Shown here: one piece after another, positions 15,222 to 22,966 of the stretch
Numbering within the stretch: the stretch's first letter is position 1
Layout: each line of letters starts with the position of its first letter
NCBI RefSeq assembly: GCF_031886125.1
Contig: NZ_CP119391.1
Span: 1,860,001 to 1,924,000, forward strand
Source of the DNA: Halomonas piscis
GTDB lineage: Bacteria > Pseudomonadota > Gammaproteobacteria > Pseudomonadales > Halomonadaceae
DNA length: 64,000 nt
Direction: 5' to 3'
Notes under the pieces: model-generated
Database searches by the model: none
The model's input: the letters and a program-made list of their open reading frames with translations, nothing else
Told to the model about the DNA's origin: nothing
Program-made: the position numbers and the translations under genes

Positions 15222-16964
15222 ATGAGCCAACCCCCTTACGAGTCCATGCTGAGCCACGCCGCGGCCCGGGGCGGGCGGCGCGGCATCGCCGAACGGCTGG
15301 TGCGCCAGGGACTTTTGAGCGACACCGGCCTCGCCGCCGCCGAAGCCGCGGCCGCCCGGGAGGACACCGAGCTTCTGCGCTACGTGGTGGAAGAAGGCCT
15401 GGTCGCCCCGGCCCCGGCGGCGGTGGCCGCGGGCCGGGAGTACGGCCTGCCGGTGCTCGATCTCGACGCCGTCAACCCCGAGGCGCTGCCCCCGGCCCGG
15501 GAATACCCGGCGCGAATCCTGCGCGAGCTGCAGGTGCTGCCGCTGGCCCGGCGCGGCCGGCTGCTCACCGTGGCCATTCCCTACCCCGCCACGCTCACCC
15601 AGCTCGACGAGCTGCAGTTTGCCACCGGGCTGCGGGTGGAGGGGGTGCTGGCGCCGGTGGACCAGCTCGCCGGCACCCTGCAGCGCTACATCGCCCAGAA
15701 CGAGCGCAGCATGCTGGAAAGCCTGGGCCAGATCGACGACGCCATTTCGTCGCTGGAAACCGAGGACGACGAGTACCACCCGGAGCTTGACGACGACACC
15801 GACGACGCCCCGATCATCAAGTTCGTCAACAAGATACTTCTCGACGCGGCCAACTCCGACGCCTCGGACATCCACTTCGAGCCCTACGAGCACCTCTTCC
15901 GGGTGCGCTTCCGGGTGGACGGCATCCTCGCCGAGGTGGCGCAGCCGCCGTTTTCCCTGCGCGACCGCATCGCCGCCCGGCTCAAGGTGATGGCGCGGCT
16001 GGACGTCTCCGAGCGCCGCCTGCCCCAGGACGGCAACATCCGCCTGCGGCTGTCGCGCACCCGCTCGCTGGACTTTCGCGTCAACTCGCTGCCCACCGTC
16101 TACGGCGAGAAGCTGGTGCTGCGCCTGCTCGATCCCGCCGCCGCGCAGATGGGCATCGACGAGCTGGGCTTCAGCGAGGTGCAGCGCCGCCAGTACGAAA
16201 AGGCGCTGGACAAGCCCCAGGGCATGGTGCTGGTGACCGGCCCCACGGGCAGCGGCAAAACGGTGACGCTCTACACCGGACTCAACATCCTCAACCAGGT
16301 CGAGCGCAACATCTGCACCGCCGAAGACCCGGTGGAAATCCGCCTGCCCGGGGTCAACCAGGTCAACGTCAAGCCGCGCATCGGGCTCGACTTTGCCAGC
16401 GCCCTGCGGGCCTTTCTGCGCCAGGACCCGGACGTGGTGATGGTGGGCGAAGTCCGCGACCTGGAAACCGCGGAGAACGCCGTCAAGGCCTCGCAGACCG
16501 GCCACCTGGTGCTTTCCACCCTGCACACCAACTCGGCGGCGGAAACCCTGGTACGCCTGTCGAACATCGGCGTGACGGCGTTCAACATCGCCAGTTCGGT
16601 GAACCTGATCATCGCCCAGCGGCTGGTGCGCAAACTCTGCCCGGCCTGTAAAATGCCCGCGGAGATTCCCCCCGAGGCGCTGGCGGCGATGGGCCTTGCC
16701 GAGGCCGACACCGCCGGGGCCACGCTCTACCGCGCGGCGGGCTGCAAGAAGTGCACCCAGGGCTACAAGGGCCGAACCGGCGTCTACGAGGTACTTCCGG
16801 TCAGCGAAACCATGCGCGGGCTGATCATGCGCAACGCCAGCGCCATGGAGATCGACGCCCTGGCTCGGGAGGAAGGCTACGTCAGCCTCTACCACAGCGG
16901 CGTGCAGAAGGTGCTGGCCGGTATCACCAGCCTCGAGGAACTCAACCGGGTCACCAAGGAGTAA
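15222..16964 (+). CDS. pilB: Type IV pilus extension ATPase PilB
   Basis: A 580-residue GspE/PilB ATPase that powers pilus polymerisation at the cytoplasmic side of the inner membrane. The N-terminal GspE_N domain (about 1-160) is followed by the core ATPase: Walker A GPTGSGKT near residue 340, the Asp box CTAEDPVEI, Walker B RQDPDVVMVGEVRD, and the His box (TGHLVLSTLHTNSA). A tetracysteine zinc site is formed by CPACKMP and CKKCTQGYKG. Length and motifs match the family. It starts a plus-strand operon with pilC (7 bases after its stop) and pilD. Confidence 0.96.
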   Translation: MSQPPYESMLSHAAARGGRRGIAERLVRQGLLSDTGLAAAEAAAAREDTELLRYVVEEGLVAPAPAAVAAGREYGLPVLDLDAVNPEALPPAREYPARILRELQVLPLARRGRLLTVAIPYPATLTQLDELQFATGLRVEGVLAPVDQLAGTLQRYIAQNERSMLESLGQIDDAISSLETEDDEYHPELDDDTDDAPIIKFVNKILLDAANSDASDIHFEPYEHLFRVRFRVDGILAEVAQPPFSLRDRIAARLKVMARLDVSERRLPQDGNIRLRLSRTRSLDFRVNSLPTVYGEKLVLRLLDPAAAQMGIDELGFSEVQRRQYEKALDKPQGMVLVTGPTGSGKTVTLYTGLNILNQVERNICTAEDPVEIRLPGVNQVNVKPRIGLDFASALRAFLRQDPDVVMVGEVRDLETAENAVKASQTGHLVLSTLHTNSAAETLVRLSNIGVTAFNIASSVNLIIAQRLVRKLCPACKMPAEIPPEALAAMGLAEADTAGATLYRAAGCKKCTQGYKGRTGVYEVLPVSETMRGLIMRNASAMEIDALAREEGYVSLYHSGVQKVLAGITSLEELNRVTKE

Positions 16965-16970
16965 GCGACC

Positions 16971-18197
16971 ATGGCCTACGCCCCCCGCCGGCGCTCGGAG
17001 GTAGCCGACACCCTGTACCGCTGGAAGTGGACCGGCACCGACGCCGCCGGGCGTCGGGTGCGCGGCCACACGGTAAGCGCCAGCCGCCCCGAGGTGAGCG
17101 CCGAGCTGCGCCGCCAGGAGATCAGCGCCAAACGGATCCGCAAAACCTTCGGCGGCCCGGGCCGGGTCAAAGCGGCGGACATCACCCTGTTCGCTCGCCA
17201 GATGGCGACCATGATCCGCGCCGGCATTCCGCTGTTGCAGGCGCTGCAGGTGGTCCGCGAGAGCACCGAGAAGCCGGCCACGGTGCGCCTGGTGCGCCAG
17301 ATCACCGCCGAGGTGACGGCGGGGGCGAGCTTTTCGGAAACCCTGGCCCGCTACCCGGCGCACTTCGACCGGCTCTTTGTCAATCTGGTCCACGTGGGCG
17401 AGCAGACCGGCGCCCTGGACGAGGTGCTTGTGCGCATTGCGGCGCACAAGGAGCAGGTGGAGTCGCTCAAGGGGCGGGTGAAAAAGGCCATGTGGTACCC
17501 GGCGGCGGTGCTGCTGGTGGGGATCGGCGTGACCATCATGCTGCTGGTCAAGGTGGTACCGCAGTTCGAGAGCATGTTCCAGAGCTTTGACGCCGAGCTC
17601 CCCGCCATCACCCAGGCGACCCTGCACCTTTCCGCGCTGGTGCAGCAGTACTGGCTGCGCGCGCTGGGGGCGCTGGCGCTGGCGGCGGTGGCGTTTCGCT
17701 ATCTGCGCAAGCGCTCGGAAACGCTGGCCTACCGCACGGACGCCTGGCTGTTGCGGCTGCCGGTGGTCGGCGGCATTCTGCAGATGTCGGCGGTGGCGCG
17801 CTTCTCGCGGACGCTCGCCACCACCTTTACCTCGGGCATTCCGCTCACCGAGGGGCTTGGCATCTCCGCCGGGGCCACGGGCAACCGCGTTTACGAGGCG
17901 GCCGTGCTTCAGGCCCGGGACGACGTCACCACCGGCCGGCCGCTCAACTTTGCCGTCCGCATGACCAACGCCTTCCCCACCCAGGTGGTGCAGATGGTCA
18001 GCATCGGCGAGGAGTCCGGCGCCCTGGACGCCATGCTCAACCGGGTGGCGGACCACTACGAAGAGCAGGTGAGCAACCGGGTGGAGGCGCTGACCTCGCT
18101 CATGGAGCCGTTTATCATCGTCATTCTGGGGGCGCTGGTGGGCGGCGTGGTCATCGCCATGTACATGCCCATCATCACCCTAGGCACGGCGCTGTAG
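16971..18197 (+). CDS. pilC: Type IV pilus inner-membrane platform protein PilC
   Basis: A 408-residue GspF/PilC family protein. Two repeated GspF domains are visible. The first begins near residue 70 (ITLFARQMATMIRAGIPLLQAL) and the second near residue 275 (VARFSRTLATTFTSGIPLTEGL). Each is followed by the E-[ST]-G-x-L-like motif (GEQTGALDEVL, GEESGALDAML), with membrane helices near residues 178-200, 225-242 and 380-402. It anchors the PilB/PilT motors and the pilin transfer machinery. It sits between pilB and pilD in the usual order; no abnormality is seen. Confidence 0.96.
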   Translation: MAYAPRRRSEVADTLYRWKWTGTDAAGRRVRGHTVSASRPEVSAELRRQEISAKRIRKTFGGPGRVKAADITLFARQMATMIRAGIPLLQALQVVRESTEKPATVRLVRQITAEVTAGASFSETLARYPAHFDRLFVNLVHVGEQTGALDEVLVRIAAHKEQVESLKGRVKKAMWYPAAVLLVGIGVTIMLLVKVVPQFESMFQSFDAELPAITQATLHLSALVQQYWLRALGALALAAVAFRYLRKRSETLAYRTDAWLLRLPVVGGILQMSAVARFSRTLATTFTSGIPLTEGLGISAGATGNRVYEAAVLQARDDVTTGRPLNFAVRMTNAFPTQVVQMVSIGEESGALDAMLNRVADHYEEQVSNRVEALTSLMEPFIIVILGALVGGVVIAMYMPIITLGTAL

Positions 18198-18246
18198 CGT
18201 TTACCGCCCTTCACCCCCCGCTATCGCAAGGATCGATTTCAAGGAC

Positions 18247-19080
18247 ATGGCAATTCCCGTCTTACTGCTGGCCGCCCTGCTCGGCCTGTGCCTGGGCAGC
18301 TTTCTCAACGTGGTCATCACCCGGCTGCCGGTGATGCTGATGCGCCGCTGGCGGGCCGAGGCCCGGGCGGCGCTGGCGCTGCCCGACGAAACCCCGCCGC
18401 GCTTCAACCTGGCAACGCCGCCCTCCCTCTGCCCGGCCTGCGAGGCGCCCATCCGCTGGCACGACAACGTGCCGCTGCTCGGCTGGCTCAAGCGGCGCGG
18501 GCGCTGCGCGACCTGCCGGGCGCGGATCAGCGTGCAGTACCCAGCGGTGGAGCTCGCCGGCGGCGCGCTCGCCGTGGCGGCGGTGGCGCTTTACGGCGTT
18601 GGCTGGCAGGCGGGCTTTATTCTCGCCGCCTGCCTTGCGCTGCTCGCCATGGCGGTGATCGACCTTCGCACCCAGCTGCTGCCCGACGCGCTGACGCTGC
18701 CGCTTCTGTGGGCCGGGCTCTTGTACCAGCTGCTATTCCAGCCGGCGATGCTCGCCCCGGCGGTGATCGGCGCCATGGCGGGGTATCTGGTGCTCTGGAG
18801 CCTTTACTGGCTGTTCAGGCTGGTGACCGGCAAGGAAGGCATGGGCTACGGCGACTTCAAGCTGCTCGCCGCGCTGGGCGCCTGGCTGGGGTGGAGCCTG
18901 CTGCCGCTGGTGCTGATGCTCGCCGCCGGGTTCGGCGCGCTCGTCGGCCTGGCGCTGCAGGCCAACCCCCGGCGCCGGGGCCTGCCCATGCCCTTCGGCC
19001 CGTTTCTGGCCATGGCGGGCTGGGCCGGCCTGCTGGCGGGCAACGAGCTGATGGCCACCTACCTGAGGATAATGACATGA
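18247..19080 (+). CDS. pilD: Prepilin peptidase / N-methyltransferase PilD
   Basis: A 277-residue polytopic membrane enzyme that cleaves prepilin leaders and methylates the new N-terminal Phe. The cytoplasmic loop carries the zinc-binding CPAC (about 62-65) and CATC (about 87-90) pairs of bifunctional type A24 peptidases. The two catalytic Asp residues are in VIDLRTQLLPD (about 139) and MGYGDFKLL (about 203). It serves the pilin at 14564 and any type II secretion pseudopilins. The gene overlaps coaE by 4 bases (ATGA). Confidence 0.96.
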   Translation: MAIPVLLLAALLGLCLGSFLNVVITRLPVMLMRRWRAEARAALALPDETPPRFNLATPPSLCPACEAPIRWHDNVPLLGWLKRRGRCATCRARISVQYPAVELAGGALAVAAVALYGVGWQAGFILAACLALLAMAVIDLRTQLLPDALTLPLLWAGLLYQLLFQPAMLAPAVIGAMAGYLVLWSLYWLFRLVTGKEGMGYGDFKLLAALGAWLGWSLLPLVLMLAAGFGALVGLALQANPRRRGLPMPFGPFLAMAGWAGLLAGNELMATYLRIMT

Positions 19081-19679
19081 TTATCGGGCTGACCGGCGGT
19101 ATCGGCTCGGGGAAGTCGACCGTGGCGCGCATGTTCGCCGAGCGCGGCGCGGCCTGGGTGGACGCCGACGACGTCGCCCGGGAGATCGTCGCCCCGGGCG
19201 AGCCGGCGCTGGCCGCCATCGCCGAGCGCCACGGCAGCGACATATTGAAGGCGGACGGCAGCCTTGACCGCGCTGCCCTGCGCGCGCGGGTCTTTGCCGA
19301 CCCGGCCGAGCGCGAATGGCTCGAGGGCGTTACCCATCCCCGGGTGCGCGAGCGTTTGACCGCGCATTTGCAACGCCTGGCGGCCGGCCCCGCGCCCTAC
19401 GCGCTGCTGGTCTCGCCGCTGCTGTTTGAGACCGGCCAGGACGCGCTGACCGAGCGCTGCCTGGTCGTCGACGTGCCCGAGGCCACCCAGTACGCGCGCA
19501 CCCTGGCCCGGGACGGCGTGGGCCGGGAGCAGGTCGAGGCGATCATGGCCGCCCAGCTTTCGCGCCGGCAGCGGCTTTCCCGGGGCTGCGATGTGGTCGA
19601 TAATAGCCGCAGCCACGCCTTTAGCGCCGCCCAGGTGGGCGCGCTCGACGCCTGCTACCGCCTGCTGGCCCGGCGCTGA
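19077..19679 (+). CDS. coaE: Dephospho-CoA kinase
   Basis: A 200-residue P-loop kinase catalysing the last step of coenzyme A synthesis (3'-OH phosphorylation of dephospho-CoA by ATP). Visible motifs are Walker [13 protein letters not shown] at residues 4-15, the [10 protein letters not shown] substrate region and the [10 protein letters not shown] lid-side motif. The start at 19077 overlaps the pilD stop, the arrangement long known in pseudomonads. It is followed by yacG. Confidence 0.95.
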   Translation: MIIGLTGGIGSGKSTVARMFAERGAAWVDADDVAREIVAPGEPALAAIAERHGSDILKADGSLDRAALRARVFADPAEREWLEGVTHPRVRERLTAHLQRLAAGPAPYALLVSPLLFETGQDALTERCLVVDVPEATQYARTLARDGVGREQVEAIMAAQLSRRQRLSRGCDVVDNSRSHAFSAAQVGALDACYRLLARR

Positions 19680-19726
19680 CCCCGGCGTCAGGCGCGGCTT
19701 TTACCCGAGTCCATCAGGAGTTTTTC

Positions 19727-19978
19727 ATGTCTGCCAATACGTGGTCTTCGTCATCCGCCGGCTCGTCGCCGGTGACGCTGCCCTGCCCCCAGTGCGGCAG
19801 GCGCGTCGTCTGGGCGCCGGAAAGCGCCTACCGGCCGTTTTGCAGCCGCCGCTGCCAGCTTCTGGACCTGGGCGCCTGGGCCGACGAGAGCCACCGCATC
19901 AGCGGCGAAGACGCCATGGACGAGGCGGATATCGACGCGCTGCTGCGCGACGCCGACCGCGACGCCCCGCTTTCCTGA
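19727..19978 (+). CDS. yacG: DNA gyrase inhibitor YacG (zinc-binding)
   Basis: An 83-residue protein with the treble-clef zinc site formed by Cys20, Cys23, Cys39 and Cys43 (CPQCGRRV and [17 protein letters not shown]). Family members bind the GyrB C-terminal region and inhibit gyrase. The acidic, disordered C-terminus is usual. The start has AGGAG 7 bases upstream. It is in the expected coaE-yacG position. Confidence 0.93.
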   Translation: MSANTWSSSSAGSSPVTLPCPQCGRRVVWAPESAYRPFCSRRCQLLDLGAWADESHRISGEDAMDEADIDALLRDADRDAPLS

Positions 19979-20027
19979 CGGCCCGCTTTCGCGCACTGCG
20001 CTTTTCATTGGCCAGGAGGATATCCCC

Positions 20028-20921
20028 ATGCCCGGCTCTTCGGCCCCTTCGGTGGACTATCGGCTGCTGCACCGGCTGGACGGCGCCTTTGACGACGTGC
20101 TGGCCGCGCTCGAGGCGGTCATGGATCAGGCCCGGCGCAGCGCCCCGGGGATCTGGGCGCTGAACGACGCCGCCGCGGATGCCGGCTGGCTGGAAGCGGC
20201 GCTGTTCGACATGTGGCACACCCCGGGCCAGGACGGCCGGCAAACGCGCAACTACGTGGGGCTGGTGGCCGCCGACGAGGCGCTTCTCGCCGCGGTGACC
20301 CGGGCCAACGCCGCCAAGAGCGCCTTCAGCGAGTGCTTGCAAGCCATCAAGCAGCAGGCGCCGGCGCTTCTCAGCGAGGGCCGGGAGCACCTGCCCCGGC
20401 GCCACCCGGGGGTGGAAAAGGTGCTCGAACAGAACGGCCTGGCGCGGCTGCACCTCAAGCAGTGCTGGCGCCACCTGCCGGTGGCCGAGGCGCCGGTGTC
20501 CCGGGTGCGCTTTGCCTGGTACAGCAGCGGGCGCTCGATCAAGCGGCTGAGCGTGCAGGAAGCGGAACAGAAGCTTCTGGCGCTGGACAGCGACGCCCCT
20601 CACGTGCGCATTCAGCTGCGCCGGCTGGCGGGCATTCCCTCCTCCGAGCCGCTGGCCCAGGTGCAGCCCCAGGCGCCGCTGATGCGCGCCAACCTGTTCT
20701 TTCCCGAGCCCGTCTTTACCCCGACCGCGCCCGACGGCCACAGCCGCCGGGCGCTGAACGTGGCCATGCCGATCTTTGTGCCCGCCCCCGAGGGGCGGCT
20801 GCCGCACACCAACCGTCCGCCCGCCGCGCCGCCGGAAAAGCGCACCCGGGCCCGGCGCCGGGACGAGAAGCTCGAGCACGAGCCCTTCCTTCCGAGCCTG
20901 CGGGTCTACCGCTACCGCTGA
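20028..20921 (+). CDS. Tus-like DNA replication terminus site-binding protein
   Basis: A 297-residue protein I match by eye to E. coli Tus (309 residues). Shared features in order: the N-terminal helix (YRLLHRLDGAFDDVLAALEA against Tus [20 protein letters not shown]), an Ala/Lys-containing helix before a PTAARFEW-like region, VRFAWYSSGRSIKRLSVQEA against LRFGWANKHIIKNLHRDEV, a Lys/Arg-rich DNA-binding segment, and the end LPSLRVYRY against IPRLHLYVA. Tus binds Ter sites and blocks forks from one side. A Ter-like site was not identified by eye. If the call is right, this window may lie nearer the replication terminus, or the protein may regulate locally. It ends tail-to-tail with the next gene, overlapping it by 10 bases. 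Confidence 0.68.
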   Translation: MPGSSAPSVDYRLLHRLDGAFDDVLAALEAVMDQARRSAPGIWALNDAAADAGWLEAALFDMWHTPGQDGRQTRNYVGLVAADEALLAAVTRANAAKSAFSECLQAIKQQAPALLSEGREHLPRRHPGVEKVLEQNGLARLHLKQCWRHLPVAEAPVSRVRFAWYSSGRSIKRLSVQEAEQKLLALDSDAPHVRIQLRRLAGIPSSEPLAQVQPQAPLMRANLFFPEPVFTPTAPDGHSRRALNVAMPIFVPAPEGRLPHTNRPPAAPPEKRTRARRRDEKLEHEPFLPSLRVYRYR

Positions 20922-21232
20922 GCGCCGGGCTTGTCGGCCCAGACGCCGCACTCGAGCAGCGTGCCGATCAGCTCGGTGAGCACGGCGGGGGTCATGCGGT
21001 ACTCCTCCATCAGCGCCTCCAGACGCTGGCTGAACGCCCGCTCGCGGGCCCGGGCGTCTTCTTCCTTCGCCTGGGCCTGGGCCGAGCGTACCGGCGGGCC
21101 GGTGGGGATGTCAGGCCGGGCATCCGGGTCGTCCAGTTCCTGCAGCGCTTTGGCGAACGCGTCATCCAGTTCCTGGAACTGCCTGAGCTTTTCCCGTCCG
21201 TTATTTGGCCTGGCTGCGTTGCGATGTTTCAT
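20912..21232 (-). CDS. Small coiled-coil hypothetical protein
   Basis: A 106-residue, mostly helical, charged protein with no membrane segment. A central Gln/Glu/Ala-rich stretch probably forms a coiled coil, followed by RLEALMEEYRMTPAVLTELI. The phrase LEALMEEYRM recalls the oligomerisation region of H-NS-type proteins (compare LESLMEEFSKRPADVIALL in the MvaT-like protein at 21889), but the C-terminal DNA-binding domain is missing. It might therefore be a truncated H-NS-family modulator; this is speculative. The ribosome site is weak (GGAACG). Confidence 0.55.
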   Translation of the reverse strand: MKHRNAARPNNGREKLRQFQELDDAFAKALQELDDPDARPDIPTGPPVRSAQAQAKEEDARARERAFSQRLEALMEEYRMTPAVLTELIGTLLECGVWADKPGAQR

Positions 21233-21310
21233 TATCGTTCCATTTTCACCTTGTAATGCGCCTGTATGAAAGGCCGGCCAGAGTCAGGCCGTCGTGAAGT
21301 GTCAATCAAA

Positions 21311-21345
21311 AGGCTGTCCGGATGAAAAAACGGCCGGACAGACAA
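21311..21345. other. Intergenic hairpin upstream of the small coiled-coil gene
   Basis: Inverted repeat GCTGTCCGG ... CCGGACAG around a 12-base loop containing AAAAAA. It lies about 80 bases upstream of the gene at 20912 (minus strand). It could be a terminator-like or operator element; no T run follows on either strand. Confidence 0.4.
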
Positions 21346-21482
21346 AGCCGGATCGCCGTCAGAAACGGCCCGGTAAACGGCGGCGAATATCGCTTTATTA
21401 ACGATACGCCAGAGGTCCAGATCAGTCCCCTGACCAACGGCGTATTCACCAGGGGAACAGCGCTATTGAAGTCGCGATGTCT

Positions 21483-21552
21483 TTAAAAGATCGTCCTTAA
21501 AACACAGTCCTTAAAACACGCTCTTTAAAACACCGTCTTTAAAAACACCGAG
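21483..21552. repeat. 14-bp tandem repeat array with A-tracts (five units)
   Basis: Five consecutive 14-bp units starting TTAAAA: TTAAAAGATCGTCC, TTAAAACACAGTCC, TTAAAACACGCTCT, TTAAAACACCGTCT, TTAAAAACACCGAG. It lies in the 650-bp gene-free stretch between the small coiled-coil gene and mvaT. Besides this array and the one at 21690-21800, I see no gene in that stretch. Confidence 0.85.
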
Positions 21553-21689
21553 CGCCGTCCGCTTTGACAGTGCCGATCGGCCACTAGGGATCGTGTCGTG
21601 AAAGGCCGGCGGGGAAGCCGCTACCGGCAGGCCCGTGAGACAAGGCGGCCGGTGCTTGCGCTGCTGCTGCTATTGCGATGCCGCTATTA

Positions 21690-21802
21690 CGCAGCTGCGA
21701 TTATGCGACTGCCGTTACCATTGCCGTTATCGGCAGTCGTTATCAACGGCCGCTAACAATGACCGCTAACAACGGACGCTATCAACGCCGCTGTCCAGGG
21801 TC
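21690..21802. repeat. Degenerate 13-bp tandem repeat array downstream of mvaT
   Basis: Imperfect units of about 13 bp such as CGTTATCAACGGC, CGCTAACAATGAC, CGCTAACAACGGA and CGCTATCAACGCC, preceded by more diverged CCGTTA and GCGATTA-type units. It begins within a short GCTGCTGCTGCT run. It is 90 bp downstream of the mvaT stop. Confidence 0.7.
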
Positions 21803-21888
21803 GTTATCGGCGGGCGTTGAACACATCGTCAATTCTATCATACGGCGGGCCGGCACTGCGCGGATGGCAATGCCGGCCGGGGAAGCGC

Positions 21889-22254
21889 TTAGTCTTCGGT
21901 GCGTACGACCCAGGACTCGACGGTCTTGTCGCCGTACTCGCTCTTCCAGGCGCGCAGCTCTTTGTGGTTGCCGCCGCGGGTCTTGATCACATCACCGGTG
22001 TGGGGGTTTTCATAAACCTTCAGGCGGCGCCTGCGGCGGCCGGTGCTGGTAGTGGCCGGCTTGCTGGGCTGCTCGGGGCTCAGCAGCGCAATGACGTCTG
22101 CCGGGCGCTTGGAGAACTCTTCCATCAGGCTTTCGAGCTTTTTCTTGAACTCGAGCTCGCTTTGCAGGCGCTGGTCGGCTTCCAGGCGCTCCATTTCTTC
22201 CTGGAGCTGCTTGAGCTGCTGCTCTTTCTGCACGTATTGATTAAGTAGTGACAT
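21889..22254 (-). CDS. mvaT: MvaT/MvaU-type H-NS-family nucleoid protein
   Basis: A 121-residue xenogeneic silencer that binds AT-rich DNA as oligomers. The N-terminal coiled coil (MSLLNQYVQKEQQLKQLQEE) and second dimerisation helix (LESLMEEFSKRPADVIALLS) are followed by a basic linker (GRRRRRLKVY) and the DNA-binding domain YENPHTGDVIKTRGGNHKEL. The last matches the MvaT pattern KNPHTGEVIETKGGNHKTL, with the AT-hook-like Arg-Gly-Gly-Asn loop. The start at 22254 has AGGAG 6 bases upstream; a longer frame adds six residues without a better site. It probably represses acquired DNA such as the IS-rich segment at 5-14 kb. It is flanked on both sides by 13-14-bp repeat arrays. Confidence 0.93.
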   Translation of the reverse strand: MSLLNQYVQKEQQLKQLQEEMERLEADQRLQSELEFKKKLESLMEEFSKRPADVIALLSPEQPSKPATTSTGRRRRRLKVYENPHTGDVIKTRGGNHKELRAWKSEYGDKTVESWVVRTED

Positions 22255-22434
22255 TTTGACTCCTGTAGCCAATGCGGAAAATAACGTCTGTCGCTTGCTT
22301 TATAACGCTGCGCTGCAGACCGTGGAAAATACGGTGCCTTGTTTTTCCCGCGCCGATGCACAAAGCAATATGGCGGAAACGTATTGGCGGCGGACGCGAA
22401 ACGGTAGCAGCAGCGCTGGCGAACCCGGTACCGA

Positions 22435-22567
22435 CGAGCAGCTCTTGGCGAACCGCTCTCGACGAACAAGTATCGGCAAACACGTATCGACGAACAGCTT
22501 TCGGCGAACGACTCTCGACGAACGACTCTCGGCGAACGACTCTTGACACACAAGTGTCGGCGAAGAG
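22435..22567. repeat. 14-bp tandem repeat array upstream of mvaT (about ten units)
   Basis: About ten consecutive 14-bp units, for example CGAACAGCTTTCGG, CGAACGACTCTCGA, CGAACGACTCTCGG, CGAACGACTCTTGA and CACACAAGTGTCGG. The consensus is near CGAACNNCTCTCGR with alternating final A and G. The array lies 180-310 bp upstream of the mvaT start, in the 700-bp stretch between mvaT and rpsA, which I believe has no protein gene. The unit length is not a multiple of three, so the repetitive open frames across it are not coding. Confidence 0.88.
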
Positions 22568-22782
22568 CGCTGCCCGGCCTTGTTTGCTATCCTGCGACTC
22601 TTTGAACGCCCGGCGCTGCTGTCACCTTCGGATCGAATTCCGATTTGCGTTAACAGCGACAGCATTCGCTTCGCTTATCCAACACGCCCCAAGCATAATG
22701 CACCGGCGGCGGCGTTTACCGGTTCCGCACATTATTACTGCAACAAGGCAAACTCGCAAGCATAAATAAAGACAGTTTTCCC

Positions 22783-22853
22783 TATAATCGGGTTAATAAG
22801 GTAAAGGCATGATGTTGATCAAACTCTTAAGCCTGTTTTCAGGAGCGTTATAG
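22783..22853 (+). promoter_or_regulatory. TATAAT box and possible 14-codon leader peptide
   Basis: A perfect TATAAT at 22783-22788 is followed 20 bases later by a ribosome-site-like AAGG and the short frame ATGATG...TAG at 22809-22853, encoding MMLIKLLSLFSGAL. No good -35 hexamer is seen. No gene follows on the plus strand before the terminator at 22899, so this could be a small RNA promoter or chance in AT-rich DNA. Confidence 0.25.
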
Positions 22854-22898
22854 CGTTTGCGTCCCTGTACGATTCTTCCGAGCACGGAAAGCACGTAT

Positions 22899-22926
22899 AA
22901 AAAAACGCCGCCCCGAAGGGCGGCGT
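22899..22926 (-). terminator. Rho-independent terminator after rpsA
   Basis: A near-perfect hairpin AACGCCGCCC-TTCG-GGGCGGCGTT followed on the minus strand by seven T, about 40 bases past the rpsA stop. The A-rich flank on the other side lets it work for plus-strand transcripts too. Confidence 0.92.
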
Positions 22927-22966
22927 TGGCAGGTATCAATAACTCTTGGCGCCTGGGCGCAAGGGC

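Noticed and set aside
15204..18056. A 950-codon open frame on the minus strand opposite pilB and pilC
   Set aside because: It is the antisense shadow of two well-supported pilus genes in GC-rich DNA, with His/Gly/Gln-rich low-complexity translation and no motifs.
22125..22665. Overlapping Arg/Ser-rich frames upstream of mvaT, and the idea that the array is a CRISPR
   Set aside because: The frames are translations of a 14-bp repeat that is not a multiple of three. There are no spacers between units, so it is not a CRISPR array.
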